Below, one piece after another: positions 1-10,844 of a DNA stretch of 64,000 nucleotides. This stretch comes from Euptelea pleiosperma (lineage: Eukaryota; Streptophyta; Magnoliopsida; Ranunculales; Eupteleaceae). A program made the position numbers and the translations under genes. Position 1 is the first letter of the stretch; each line of letters starts with the position of its first letter. A model generated the notes under the pieces. That model was not told the origin of the DNA and did no database searches. It worked only from the letters and a program-made list of their open reading frames with translations. Location: contig CM068546.1 in the NCBI GenBank assembly GCA_035048495.1, positions 35,482,674 through 35,546,673 of the forward strand, read 5' to 3'.

Positions 1-440
1 ACTAGCTGTTGGATATATTGAAATATTTTTTTCAAGTAATCAAATCACGCAGATAGAAAACACCAATCAATCAGGCTGATTTTGGGTGTGTGGGTTCACG
101 AAGCTGTGGGCCAAACATAAACCACGTGGCAAGATCTTAGAGGACTCTGACATCACTCTGACCATATGGATGTTTGGCCAATCCCGATTAGTGATTTCTA
201 GGTGTTGGATTGGAATTATTTTCATGGGTTGATTTTAACTAAAAATCAGCTCGATTAGTGAGTTCTAGGCGTTGGATTGGAATTGTTTTCATTTGTTGAT
301 TTTAACCAAAAATCAGCTCGATTAGTGATTTCTCTAGGCGTCGGGTTGGAATTATTTTCATGGGTTGATTTTCACCAAAAATCAACCCTCTCAATGATTT
401 CTAGGCGTTTGGTTGGAACTATTTTCATGGATTGATTTTA
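1..440. repeat. FB-A fragment with expanded 67-bp tandem repeats
   Basis: A G-box (near 124) and the ATGGATGTTTGGCC core (near 165) mark an FB-A MITE. Its interior is expanded into about 3.5 tandem units starting at 186, 253, 320 and about 390. Each unit contains GATTAGTGATTTCTAGGCG followed by TTTTCATGGGTTGATTTT. Other FB-A copies carry this block once or as an inverted pair. No coding signal is seen. Confidence 0.75.
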
Positions 441-1144
441 TGTTCTAATGGTGTCCACTGTAGGTTCACATCCAACATTCATGATGGATAACAGTATAAG
501 CTATGTGCTACACTTTTAATTAGAGCCACTGACTGTATGAATGTTTGGCCCATCCCTAGATGGATTTACATACCAAATTCAACCTGAATAGTTAACAGTA
601 TAAGCCACGTGGTAAACTTAATTAGAGCCACTGACCGCATAGATGTTTGGCCCATCCCTAGATGGACTTACATACCAAAATTCAACCTGAATAGTTATTT
701 CTATCCGTTGGATTAGTTTTTTTCATGTATATTTTTAATCGTCGGATTGAAGCTATTTTCTGAGTTGATTTTAACCATAGGAATCTGTGCATTATTTGGG
801 AACAAAGATCCAAGGTTTTAAATCACTAATCAGGCTGATCAGTGACTTCTAACCGTTGGATTGAAGGTATATATTTTCATGTGTTGATTTTCAAAAAAAA
901 TCAGCCCACTTAGTGATTTCTAGGCGTTGGGTTGGAATTATTTTCATAGGTTGATTTTATGTTTTAATGGTCTAATCAGCGGACGCTTTGTAAGGGAGAG
1001 CCATCGGCACAGGTCATCCCTAATAGATTACATTTACTAACAATCTCTATCTATTACTACTTTAAAGCCAAAAGGAACTGGGGCACGCCCTTCACACACA
1101 CACACCGCTCACCTACTCACCTTTCGGCTGAAGTAAAACTTTCT
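441..1144. repeat. degenerate stacked FB-A/FB-B fragments
   Basis: Two partial copies of the ATGTTTGGCCCATCCCTAG core lie near 540 and 640, with matching interior pieces near 700-960. No intact element, TSD or gene is visible. Confidence 0.6.
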
Positions 1145-1319
1145 TAATAGACAAGGTCATAATATGAGCCCCATGGCACCCTCTTACAAGACTGACCGTA
1201 TGGATGTTTATCCAATCCCTATGTGGATCTACAACCTGAAAATCGGCATTATTAGTGATTTATAACCTTTGGATATGAGTACCCGAAGTAATGTCTTAAA
1301 TCCACATTTAAAAATAAAA
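1145..1319 (+). repeat. left half of an FB-A MITE, interrupted
   Basis: The copy starts with an ATATGAGCC end and has the GACCGTATGGATGTTT core at about 1192. It runs into the insertion at 1320. A few matching bases (ATAAATCATGGAAA) resume after 2588, so the MULE-like element landed inside this older MITE. Confidence 0.65.
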
Positions 1320-2588
1320 GGTAATTTAGTACATCTCCCCTGGTATTCGAAAGTAATTTGTAATGCCCCCCTAAACTTTGAAACAGTTGTAATGCCCCCT
1401 TTGATCGAGTTCGGGCGTGGCTGACTAACCTTGTAATATACGTGTCAATTTCCATAAGTGTTAAATGTTTAATATGCCCTTTTCTTCCTCTTTCAACTCT
1501 TTGCCCCCTCCCTCCCCTGTTCAAGAAGGAATGTGACTGCAACACTATAGCGGTGTTGGGAATGCGATGCGAAGGTTCACTGTGCAAATTTCCTCGTCGC
1601 AAGAGATTCGAGGAATCTCCTTTGCCACGCCTGTCAATCTCCTACACCATTGAAAGCTTCAGGAGCGAAGCTCAGAAATATGATTTCAGTCTGTAGAGAA
1701 GTGTGTTGATAGCTGTAACGGAAGATCGAAGAGAGGTGGAGAAGAAGGAAAGAGCGAAAAGTGTGTTGATAGTTGCTCGTGGTGGTCTCCCTTGCCGGCC
1801 TCATTGACACATGTTGCAGCATCTCGTGGCTCCTCTGGGTCTACCTAGTACCTTCTCGTCATGTTCCTCATCATCGTTCTACTCTTCTGTTTCACTATCT
1901 TTGCCTTCATTGTCACCAACAAGGGCATCGGACACATCGTTTCATGGAGAGGTTATAAGAAGTATCGGTTGGGCGATTACTCCCAACTGATTCCAGAAAG
2001 GGTTAGTAACACCAAGAACTGGAACAGTATCAAGACTTTGCTTTAAGGATAACAGTCTCGCCGAGGGGGTGAATTGGAACGTGAGCCAATTCTATTCCAG
2101 GAACTTGTCAGCAGTTCAGTTCTAAATCACACTTTCTTTGTCTATTGCTTCCGACTTGATTTTATTTATTCTTAAAAAAAAGTTTTTCTGGATTTTGGGT
2201 GTTTTCATTTGTGTTCAAAAAATCTGAAACTAAGTAGTTCTTTATTCATGTTTTCTAGCTCGGGGTTTAGGATTTCTCTGTTTTGATTTGTGTTCAAAAT
2301 CTCAAATCGAGATCTTGCAAACCAGTTATTATAAGATTTCTGAAAGCATATGGGGGCTTCGGCAATGAACGGAGGACTCGTGGCGGTGGTGGGGGTAGTG
2401 GCAAAGAACTAAAGGAGAGAGTAAAAATAAAGGGCTGTTTAGACATTTAACACTTACTGTAATAGACACGTGTATTACACTGTTAGTCAACTACGCCCAG
2501 ACTCGGTCAAAGGGGTACTACAGTTGTTTCAAACTTCAGGGGGCAGTACAAATTAATTTCCATTATAAGGGGGTTATACTAAATTACC
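1320..2588. mobile_element. MULE-like (Pack-MULE type) element carrying a tetraspanin fragment
   Basis: Inverted repeats of roughly 150-190 bp bound the element. The left end starts GGTAATTTAGTACATC and the right end finishes GGTTATACTAAATTACC. Inside each TIR are blocks of the type CTTTGAAACAGTTGTAATGCCCC and a GACTAAC...ACACGTGT-like stretch. A-rich direct repeats (AAAAATAAA) flank both ends within a base of the termini, which fits a Mutator-type 8-10 bp TSD. No transposase frame is present, so it is non-autonomous. Its middle holds a piece of a host tetraspanin gene, as in Pack-MULEs. The superfamily call is an inference from TIR length, TSD size and gene capture. Confidence 0.7.
1773..2125 (+). 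pseudogene. tetraspanin gene fragment (TETRASPANIN8-like)
   Basis: Pieces of a plant tetraspanin can be read in shifting frames. From 1773 comes VVSLAGLIDTCCSISWLLWV. From 1861 come the third membrane segment (LIIVLLFCFTIFAFIVTNKG) and the start of the large extracellular loop, including YRLGDYSQLIPERV and NTKNWNSIK. From 2081 comes QFYSRNLSAVQF, then a stop. Frame breaks lie near 1845-1860 and near 2035, and the N-terminus, the CCG/cysteine motifs and the last membrane segment are missing. The fragment lies between the TIRs of a MULE-like element, so it is a captured, dead copy rather than a resident gene. Confidence 0.8.
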
Positions 2589-2901
2589 AAAAATAAATCA
2601 TGGAAACAATTCACCAAAAAAGCCAATTTGCAACGGTTTTGGACCATTTGTAAAAAGTGCCGTTAAATCCCTTGGCAACATTTTTGAATTCAACAATGGT
2701 TCGTAACCCTTGCAAAATAAAGTTTTTAAATGGTTCTTAACCGTAGTTTTGCTTTGGCAAAAGTGAATGCCAGCTCAGCACATACTGTCAACCACCGTTT
2801 GATTCTTGGGACAAGATTTTGGGTGAAAATATGAGTCCGCAGATCCCAACCATTGAAAAATTACTTCAAAGAAAAAAAAAAGAAAAAAAAAAAGGTCTCA
2901 C
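2589..2901. repeat. repeat remnants; A-rich
   Basis: The stretch 2763-2880 (GCTCAGCACATACTGTCAACC, then GATTTTGGGTG and GCAGATCCCAACC) recurs at 19987-20085, so it is a dispersed repeat. The rest is A-rich with no gene signal. Confidence 0.5.
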
Positions 2902-3273
2902 CAAGGTTTAAAGGAGGCCATTTTAACGGTTAAACAGATTGGGAGCGTTAAAATGGATTGAAACGGCTAGGGGCAAAAATGGGAAAAATAGGAAAAAACA
3001 TAATTTAACGGAAAAAAAATGGTGCTGAAATTCAAATTTTAAAACTTAAAATTTAAAAATTTTAAAAAATGATATTTAACGGCCATTTTTTTCACAAAAA
3101 AATTTAGAATTTAACGGCTGTTTAAATGATTTTAACGGCCATTAAAACAAAAAAACGGCCGTAAAATTCAAAAACGTTAAAACGTGATTAAACGGTTTTA
3201 ACGGAAACGGGCTTGGGGTGTTACCGTTTAAACGGCCGTTAAAACCGTTTAAACGACCATTTTTAAAACCATG
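2902..3273. mobile_element. hAT-iter MITE, CGTTAAA type
   Basis: The element begins CAAGGTTTAAAGG and ends TTTTAAAACCATG. It is flanked by an exact 8-bp direct repeat GGTCTCAC (2894-2901 and 3274-3281). The interior is almost wholly TTAACGG/CCGTTTAAACGG repeats around an A/T-rich centre. CA...TG-type ends plus an 8-bp TSD point to a non-autonomous hAT-type element. Related copies lie at 11106, 23181, 41803 and 59416. Confidence 0.8.
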
Positions 3274-3473
3274 GGTCTCACTATGAGATGAGGAAGATGT
3301 GGTTCGTTGGTGCTCATCTTTCATATCTGCTCATCACCGATCAGCAGAAGAAAAATACTGAAGATAGCATCAAGGGAAGAGACCTTCATAGCATCTAATG
3401 ATGACAGTGATGAGGATGATACTGTAGCATCATCTTCCTCAGGTCCAGAGTTGAATGGTCAAGAGTTGGCCGA

Positions 3474-3775
3474 CCTGGCATAATATGTGCCACTTGGCAC
3501 AGTCTTTGGGCCCACTGTCCCATGAATGTTGGTCCACCACTTGTGGACCTACATACAAAAAATCAGCCTGATTGGTTAGTCATTGATGAATATATATGAG
3601 TGTCCAAAATAAAAATAAAAAAGTTCAAATCCAACAGCTAGGAATCAGATGATGAAAAACATTCAAATCCAAATGGCTTGAAATCAGATTGTTTGGTGTG
3701 TAGGTCCATCAAGGGATGGGCTATTCATTCATGGGTCAATTGGGCCCAAAAGACAGTCCGTGGTGCATTTGTATG
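3474..3775. repeat. FB-B-like fold-back MITE
   Basis: Inverted arms read GGGCCCACTGTCCCATGAATG on the left and CATTCATGGGTCAATTGGGCCC on the right, with AAAAATCAGCCTGATTGG inside the left arm. The centre is degenerate. The 3274-3473 interval before it holds no recognisable gene. Confidence 0.6.
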
Positions 3776-3831
3776 AGCTTCACAGCTCCATATAGAAAAA
3801 GGGTCCACATAAAAAACACTAGGTATTTTTG

Positions 3832-4051
3832 CAAGGGTTGGACTCAGAGACCCCCTTTTTTCTGACCCCTCTCCGTGTGCTCAGCCAAGGAATTTCAAGA
3901 ATCCAATGGTGGTTGTCAACGCAGAGCTGGCATCACATTTTCACTTTTTTAGGGGGGGGCTGACAACAACAGTTGGATTCATGAAATGCACGGCCGAAGG
4001 CGCGAACACCGAGAGGGGTCAGAAAAAGGGGGTCCTCGGAGCTTGAGCCTT
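3832..4051. mobile_element. short fold-back MITE (about 215 bp)
   Basis: Two inverted arms of about 100 bp share CCCCCTTTTTTCTGACCCCT, a CGTGT/CGGTG block, and ATCCAATGGTGGTTGTC (ATCCAACTGTTGTTGTC in the other arm). The TSD is unclear. No coding content. Confidence 0.65.
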
Positions 4052-5242
4052 TTTCATTTTCTAGTTCTTCCCCCTTGGACTATTATGGACCATCATTGAT
4101 CGTGAACCCGTGTAATTTTATTTTAACACTTAACACCATAATTTAAAAACGCATCTACTCTCATTTTTAAAATGATATAAAATACCTTTTTAGCCATTTC
4201 AAGCTAATTGACCGCCCATTAAGGTTGTTTTTGTTTTTTCACACACCATTAACGTTGCCTTTTCTGAACGTCAACCACGAGCTAACGACATGTGATGCAA
4301 GAATCTGTACCATATTTATTTATGAAATTTAAATGGACGGCTGTCCCTTTAATACTAATGTAATTCTCATCCAACCCACTACAATAATAAATGTTTAATA
4401 CGAAATCTTTTAGATTATATGTTAACCCATTTTTTAGATATTTTTTAAGTACTATATTAATGTCCAAAGGACATCGAACTTTTGATGTCCAACTCTTAAA
4501 AAAATGCAACGTGGTAAACTCTTTGGACCCACTAACCTATGGATGTTTGGCACACCCCTTGATAGACCTACAAATTAGCATGATTAATGAATTTTGGCTG
4601 AAATCATATACTTTTCATGGGTGATTTCTAGCCGTTGGATCCTAGAATTTTTGTAAGACTTCCTTCCCACATATAAAAATCACCAATCATGTTGACTTTT
4701 CCATGTGTATATATGTCCACCAAAAACCGTGGTTCCAAATCAAAATCTACCTTGAACAGTTTCTACGAACACATAGTTCTGTTCAATTTTAAATGATTTG
4801 GAGTAGTGAAGCTTCTAAAACAGCAGCACATAACAGGATTCATGGGTCCTAACCAAGTTTTTTTTTTTTCCTTCAATCAATCACTAATAAGAATAAAAAA
4901 AAACAAAACGAAGCCAACAACACAAGGTTGACCCCTAGAACAGGGCAAGAGCAAAAATCAATTGCTAAGAACTTGGTAGATTCACTATGACTAGCTTGTC
5001 TAAATTTTAGATATTTGAGAGAAATGTGGATCAAGCATGAGAAACAGGTGGATCCACATATGCAAACAAAAAGAAATGGATAAAGGCGACAAAAGAGAAA
5101 CAGATAAGCGTCATTTAAGGAAAGATCGATCAGTATCAATATACGACATTAGAAACATTGGTATATAGACTTAACAGCTAAAAGCCACATTTGCTTGCAG
5201 GAATTACAGACTGCTGCCTGAAGATAGAAACGAAGATCAAGA
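4052..5242. other. intergenic: degenerate FB half-copy and EH1 downstream sequence
   Basis: An FB-type half-copy lies at about 4500-4640 (GGACCCACTAACCTATGGATG). A poly-A/T stretch lies near 4860-4905. The last 100 or so bases before 5243 are probably the 3' untranslated region of EH1. I see no gene here. Confidence 0.5.
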
Positions 5243-7675
5243 TCAAAACTTCTTAATGAAGTCGTAAATATGTGTGCTGATTTCATTTGCTTTTTCCTGG
5301 TTGATGTAGTGACCTACTCCTTCCATTATAACTACTTCCTCCAGGAGAGGAACATCTTTGTTGAATTGACCATTATGTATATAATCCTTCGTACCTGGGA
5401 AACCATAGGTCAGGTCCAGATCCCCCACAATAAACTTAGTCGGTACTTTCACTTGTGCTCCAGTCCATGCTGCAGTGAGCTCCCAGGTTCTACAAAAAAT
5501 GAAAGAAATTACTATTCTACGTTAATTTATGTGTTAGAGGAAGGTGTATTCCCTCACACGTGTTGTGTTGGCTCGACGATCCATTGGTATACATTCAATA
5601 TCCCATCAGGTCGATCTTTTGGGGTAAATGGTTTTTTAAAATAGTATCAAAGCCTTAAGGCCTGAGAGGTCGTGGGTTCAAGTCTCCAGCAGAGTGTATT
5701 CCTACTGAGGGGTGTGTGGTATTGTATTGGCCCAACGACCCCTTGGTATATATAATTTTTTACTTTTCCCCAACAGGTCGATCTTTTGAGGTTAATGGCT
5801 CTTTAACATTATGCAAACGCCAAAGATAGTAACATACATGTTAAGAGCTCGGTAGTAGTTTAATCCTCCAGTGAAGCCTTTCTGTTCAAATTTGCTTGTG
5901 TAATAGTTAATGTCATCTTCGGACAACCAAGAAGGCAAGGTGTTTGGAGTATTGGGTGAAACTCCAAACCCTTTTTCTTTAGTTACAATGAGTGGACCTG
6001 GATCGCGTAAAGTTAGAAATTTCTTGACTATTGTCTCAGCACCAACGCGAGCAAACTCGGCTTCCATCTCCCCAGGCTCCTACGGCAACAGAAGAACAGA
6101 TGGGAAGTGCACAGCATTATCAAAACATAGGAACAATGGAGTAACATAAGGTCCATGATGATGACATCTCAACAAGACATAATTGTCACTGAATATCATT
6201 TTCTACGACCATCATACTCATGTTAGGATTGGAAAATGGGCAGAAACCATCCTCCAAGTCTGTCTCACCAAAGATAAATTCTAATTCAACCATGATCATA
6301 TAAGATGAATATACACGTGATCTACAATTATTTTTTATGGGACTGTTCGCCATGTGATAGAATTGGAGAGACCAACTCCACAATTCAGGGTTTTAAATTT
6401 TGGCAAAATATTCGAAATTTCAGTTTCGGGCTATGTCCAAACTAAAACCTATAAAAAAAATGAAATTTCAGAAATCGTTGAATTATTTCGAAAAATTTTG
6501 TGACATTTCCAAATTTTCACCAATAATCTCAATTTCGAAATTTTCAAAAGTTTCACATGAAATTTCGAGTCAAAATTTTGGTTTTTGTCCTCACCGAAAT
6601 GGCATGCCAAAGCGTACTGGTGTTATAACGGCCATGGTTCATACATAGACAGGGTTGTCTCGATGAAGATGAGGCCTAAGGTGAAAACACCATAGAAGAC
6701 TTTTTTAATATTTAATATATTAACATAATATATATGATATTAATTAAAAAATTTAACTCTAGCTCTATATAGTAGAAAATCTTATTTGACAACTATATAA
6801 TAAAAAGCTACTGAAAAAATTAGATGCAGAGGACTACCGTAGTCCCATTGCAGTCGAGAGAACTCCCATGGCCCTACATAGAACATTTTTTGGGGCTAAT
6901 GCTGCGTGGATGTTCAGCCCACCTATTGGTGGATAAACACTAAAAATCAGCTTGATTGATGATTTCTAACCATTAGATTTACTACTCAAAAAACATGCTT
7001 GAATTCAATGGCTAGAATCAATCCTAAATTATGGTAGAGACGGCCGTGTACATAGACGAAATCAAAGGAAAAACAAGAACAACCAACTAGGTGATTTATG
7101 ATCTAAATATTTTAAAATTGATGATGACCTGGAATCTGCAAATATAAAAGTCATCACCAAAGAAGGCTCGTAAGCCGTCGACGGGCTTCATTGATGGGTT
7201 TCGCGGCATAAAGGCCACACTCAGGTTCACCAGTGCCTTTACCCGGTCCGGTCGATACAAGCATAAATGCCAAGCGACGAATGCTCCCCAGTCATGCCCC
7301 ACCACAAACACCTGATCGAACATCTCCTCCCCATTAACAAAATACATACATACATACATAATTATAAAAGAAGAGCCTCTCAAAGGTTTTGATATCCACC
7401 TGGTCTTGACCAAGGGCGTCGATGAGGGCGACCAGGTCGCCTACAAGGTGAAGAGTGCTGTAGCTATCGATCGCTGGTGGGGCGTCTGTGTCGCCATAAC
7501 CACGCATATCAGGAGCCACGGCTCGGTAACCGCATGCAGCGAGTGCGACTATCTGGTGTCGCCATGAGTACCAAAGCTCGGGGAAGCCGTGAAGTAACAG
7601 CACTACTGGGCCTTGACCCTTCTCAGCTATGTGCATGTTTATCCCATTTACAGCTACCATCCTATGCTCTATTCC

Positions 7676-7681
<6 letters not shown>
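5243..7681 (-). CDS. EH1: soluble epoxide hydrolase (alpha/beta hydrolase), 4 exons
   Basis: Exons on the minus strand are 7681-7400, 7311-7129, 6079-5838 and 5489-5243, giving 317 aa; every intron is GT-AG. Plant soluble epoxide hydrolases add water to epoxides (for example epoxy-stearate) to give diols, usually in the cytosol. Seen directly: oxyanion loop HGFP at 31-34, nucleophile D101 in GHDWG, cap tyrosines Y150 (DDFY) and Y231 (NYYR), acid D261 (GDLDLTY) and H296 (EGVGHY). These sit four residues before the potato StEH1 positions as I recall them. There is no N-terminal phosphatase domain, as is usual in plants. Oddities: residues 235-237 are N-I-T where EH2-EH4 have D-L-T, D-L-N or D-L-D, and GQFNKD replaces GGFKKD. 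The start is the ATG directly after a GA tract, shared by all copies. Intron 1 is 88 bp, intron 2 about 1.05 kb, intron 3 348 bp. EH2 is the closest relative. Confidence 0.95.
5534..5806 (+). repeat. SINE-like tandem repeat inside EH1 intron 3
   Basis: Two similar blocks lie in tandem; both contain CAGGTCGATCTTTTG and a CCATTGGTATA/CCCTTGGTATA stretch. The second block includes GTCGTGGGTTCAAGTCTC, which resembles a tRNA B box. A tRNA-derived SINE origin is plausible but an A box is not clear. Confidence 0.4.
6080..7128. repeat. EH1 intron 2 filled with repeat fragments
   Basis: At 6385-6590 an iterated GAAATTTC/CAAAATTTTG block starts CAGGGTTTTAAATTTTGG, the same design as hAT-iter MITEs but without a clear right end. 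At 6885-7030 an FB-type half-copy (GCGTGGATGTTCAGCCCACC) is present. The rest is A/T-rich. Confidence 0.5.
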
Positions 7682-7708
<27 letters not shown>

Positions 7709-7709
7709 G
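7681..7709 (-). promoter_or_regulatory. GA-rich 5' leader of EH1
   Basis: An uninterrupted CT run on the plus strand is GA on the coding strand and abuts the ATG. EH2, EH4 and EH5 have the same arrangement; in EH3 it is broken up. GA repeats in plant leaders can bind BBR/BPC factors; a role here is inference. Confidence 0.5.
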
Positions 7710-7885
7710 ACCTGCCTTAATGATAATAAGTTGAGGAATGCTATAGAATCTTATCGACATCGTCCATGTGAACCAATTTGGTCGGGAACGCGTACGTCTG
7801 TGCTCACCAACGTCCATATGAACCACGTGGACGTATAGATGTTGGCACACTCCTAGTGGCCCACCACTAAGAGACTATTGTTGAC

Positions 7886-8376
7886 GAGTAAAGCTTCTGT
7901 ATAATACGAGCCACGTGGCATACTCTTAGTGGACGCTGACCGTATGGATGTTTGGCCAGTCCTCGGTGGACCCGTGAACCAAAAATCAGCATGATTAGTG
8001 ATTTCCAACTTTTGGATCTTTGCACCAAAATAATGCTCAATAATACTCGAATTCCTACCTTTAAAATAAACCCATGAAAATAACTTCAATCGAATCACTT
8101 ATAAATCACTAATCTAGCTGATTTTTGAGTTACAAGTGCACCGAGGGGACTGGCCAAACTAATAGTGTCCCACGTGACTCGTATCTTGCGTTGTGACATA
8201 AGCATCTGTTGAAGCGCTGTGACAGAAGTTTTAAACAATCGGATTGCAAATCACACACTCACACACCAATGATGTCTTGACACGTACACCTCAAAGCAAA
8301 AGCACATGTGTACGTGCTGAGAACTCATTGGCCTGTGATTGTGTGATTTTCAATCCGTTGTCACGGAAGTTTTACT
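7886..8376. repeat. FB-A MITE plus hairpin MITE upstream of EH1, carrying a G-box
   Basis: The left end is GAGTAAAGCTTCTGT. A perfect CACGTGGC lies at 7912-7919, only 231 bp upstream of the EH1 start codon. The right arm lacks the CATCCATACGGTCAG part. A second palindrome (8228-8376) with CACACACCAATGA and GAGAACTCATTGG arms follows and ends in GGAAGTTTTACT. CACGTGGC fits the ABRE/G-box consensus, so this insertion may add a bZIP/bHLH site to the EH1 promoter. Confidence 0.65.
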
Positions 8377-8507
8377 CGATGAGGATGATCCATCAATAAA
8401 CACTGCAGCTTTCAAAGAAAAAAAAAGGCATTTTCGTACTACCTCTTCTGAAATAGTCGATATTGGCACTGCCCCTACAGTTTTAGTTTGTTGCATCTCC
8501 TCCTTTG

Positions 8508-8664
8508 AGTAAAACTTCCATCACACGAAATTGTAAATCATACAAAACACAGCCAATGAGTTCTCGGCACGTACACAAGTGCTTTTGCTTTTTAGGTGTA
8601 CGTGCCGAGAACTCATTGGTGTGTTTTGTGTGATTTGCAATCCCATTGTGATGGAAGTTTTACT
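8508..8664. mobile_element. near-perfect hairpin MITE with 11-bp TSD
   Basis: The 157-bp palindrome starts AGTAAAACTTCCATCACA and ends with its inverse. The arms include GCCAATGAGTTCTCGGCACG. An exact direct repeat CTCCTCCTTTG flanks it at 8497-8507 and 8665-8675. TSD length fits Mutator-type transposition. Confidence 0.8.
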
Positions 8665-8799
8665 CTCCTCCTTTGACCGAAGTTTTTTTTTGTACATTCC
8701 TTCCAACGTACAAACTTACCATTAATGCTCCCCGGCTCATTGACTTACGCTTAAATCCTATTTACAGTCCAAAGTCCCAAAGTCTACCACGTGGCACTG

Positions 8800-9045
8800 A
8801 GAAGAATATGAAAATGAATAACTGATGATGGGGCTACATTATGAGACATGTGGCACAATCTTAAGAATTACTGAATAAGTCTGATTACTGATTTTTAAGC
8901 GTTGGGTTGGAGTCATTTTTATGGGTTGATTTTTAACCGTTGGATTCGAGCATTATTTGAGGTACAAAGATCCAATGGTTAGAAATAATTAATCAGGCTG
9001 ATTTTCAGTATGTTGGTTCTGTCACTGGTCTCTAGATGTCTTCCA
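8800..9045. repeat. FB-A fragment
   Basis: The ACATGTGGCAC end at left and CCACGTGGCTCATGTGG at right enclose TGATTTTTAAGCGTTGG and the inverted AATCAGGCTGATTTTC. The inner GACCGTATGG cores are lost. The 8665-8799 interval holds no gene. Confidence 0.6.
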
Positions 9046-9517
9046 CGTGGCTCATGTGGTCCGTCATCGTTGACGTCTGTCGGCAAAGTTCTTCTCCAAG
9101 GTGGGCAGTGATTGCAGATTTTTCCTCTGCCACCACTGCCAAAGTTAATTCCTTGACCTCAATCGAGATCAAGGAAACTCCTTACGGGTGATCAACATCA
9201 TCAGATCCGACAACTAGCCTTACCTGTGATGAGGTTCGCCAAGCAAAATGGGATTTTAAAAGTCCGAAGGGAGAAATTAGGATTTTAGATAATCGATACT
9301 GGGGAGAAAGGTTTTGGTGTGATTTCAGAAGCTGAAAAGAAGAAAGGGTATGGGTATGAGATAGTTTTCAATCATGAACTCATTGATGATAATCTTCATT
9401 TTAGTCGGTATTATTTTTCTCATATTACTATGGACGGCGAGGATGGATTTTACAAGGTATGAGGAATTGAACAAAGAAGCTCAAGCGCGGATGTTTGATG
9501 ATTGGAGATGGGTTCAG
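9046..9517 (+). other. possible gene remnant with one membrane segment
   Basis: From the ATG at 9374 a frame starts MNSLMIIFILVGIIFLILLW (a single hydrophobic segment), followed by about 30 charged residues up to 9520. There it runs into an FB-A MITE that supplies the rest of the frame. I do not recognise the peptide. It could be the broken end of an old gene or chance coding. No splice structure is evident. Confidence 0.2.
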
Positions 9518-9872
9518 AGAGTAAAACTTCTGTCGCATTGTGTGGAGACCGACTTCGGTCACCACGCCCAATACGAGCCACATGGCACACTATTAGAGGG
9601 CATTGACGGTATGAATGTTTGGCCAATCCCTTGGTGGACCTGCAAACCAAAAATTTGCCTGAATAGTGATTTACAACCTTTGGATCTTTGCAACCAAATG
9701 ACGCACAATAATGCTCAATTTCCTATGGTTAAAATCATCCCATGAAAATAACTTCAATCCAACGCTTAGAAATCACTAATTAAGTTTATTTTTGGTTTAT
9801 AGGTCCACCTAGTGATTGGCCAAACATCCATACGGTTCGTGTCCACTAATAATGTGCCACACGGCTCGCTGT
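9518..9872. repeat. FB-A MITE
   Basis: The left outer arm AGTAAAACTTCTGTC is followed by GACTTCGGTC. The palindromic core runs from GAGCCACATGGCAC to GTGCCACACGGCTCG. The right outer arm is missing, so one end is truncated. Confidence 0.7.
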
Positions 9873-10439
9873 TGTAATCATGGTGTTTGTAGCTTTTGGT
9901 TTCATGTCACTGGGATCTCCAAGAATGCTCGATTGTGATGATAATAATGTGAATCTGAACGGTTCACATTTGGTTTGTGATTAAATATCATCTCCATGTT
10001 GGGGAGAGGTTTAATTAAAACAACGGACAGTTGAGATCTTTTCACAATAAAATCTTGATTGTCCATCAATCAACATCGTCAATCAAGTTGGTACGATGTC
10101 AAAATGACAGGTTGGTAGTTCTTAGGAACCAACAATCGTTGATATTTTCGTGAAGTATGGGCATTTCAGTCATGAAATCAAAATTTACAAAGCCTGTTAA
10201 CGACCAACGAAAAAAAGCTTTTGTCGAAGGGGGGATGCAACAAACTGAAACTACAAGGGTAGTGCTAATATCGACTATTTCATAGGGGTAGTACAAAAAT
10301 ATCCAAAAAAAAAAAAAACATTGCCACGTGGGTCATAATTGTTATCGATGCCCCATTAATAGGAAATAGCAAATAGGTCAAATCCATTGAATCATTGCTG
10401 CATGTCCCAACACCTTCCGCTGACCCACCGACAATAAAA
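9873..10439. other. intergenic, no gene seen
   Basis: AT-rich sequence with a short poly-A near 10305 and no recognisable element. The last 9 bases (ACAATAAAA, 10431-10439) are the TSD of the following MITE. Confidence 0.5.
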
Positions 10440-10844
10440 GGAAAAAAGATGTAACAAGGTATGCCTGAAACTGTTCATTTACGGAAGCGGCATTTTTGGT
10501 AGTCACCGCTGCCATCTGGGCCCACTGACCGCTTGGATGTTTAGCCCACCCATTGGTGGATATACATACCAAAAATCACATTGATTGGTAATTTATAACC
10601 ATTAGATTTTAACACTTTTTAGCACCATTTAAGGCGTTCTTATAGCCGTTGAATGCAACCATTTTTTGAGTACTTAAACCAACGGCTAAAAATCATTAAA
10701 AAAGCTGATTTTTTGTATGAATGTCTATTAAAGGGTGGGCTAAACATCCATGCAGTGAGTGGGCCCAGATGGCAGTGGTGACTACCAAAAATGCCGCTTC
10801 CGCAAATGACAAGATCTCAGGTATACCTTGTTACATCACGACCC
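10440..10844. mobile_element. FB-B MITE, complete, 9-bp TSD
   Basis: The fold-back element has GATGTAACAAGGTATG near its left end and ATACCTTGTTACATC near its right end. Flanking 9-mers ACAATAAAA (10431-10439 and 10845-10853) match exactly. Inner arms carry GGAAGCGGCATTTTTGG and GGGCCCACTGACCGCTTGG. No coding sequence. The TSD size fits the Mutator superfamily. Confidence 0.85.

Noticed and set aside
1442..1696. 84-codon plus frame before the tetraspanin fragment
   Set aside because: It starts within the TIR of the MULE-like element and matches nothing known; it does not look like the tetraspanin N-terminus.
7477..7838. Plus-strand frames opposite EH exons, repeated at each EH copy
   Set aside because: They are antisense shadows of the conserved EH exons; minus-strand reading has splice sites and catalytic motifs.
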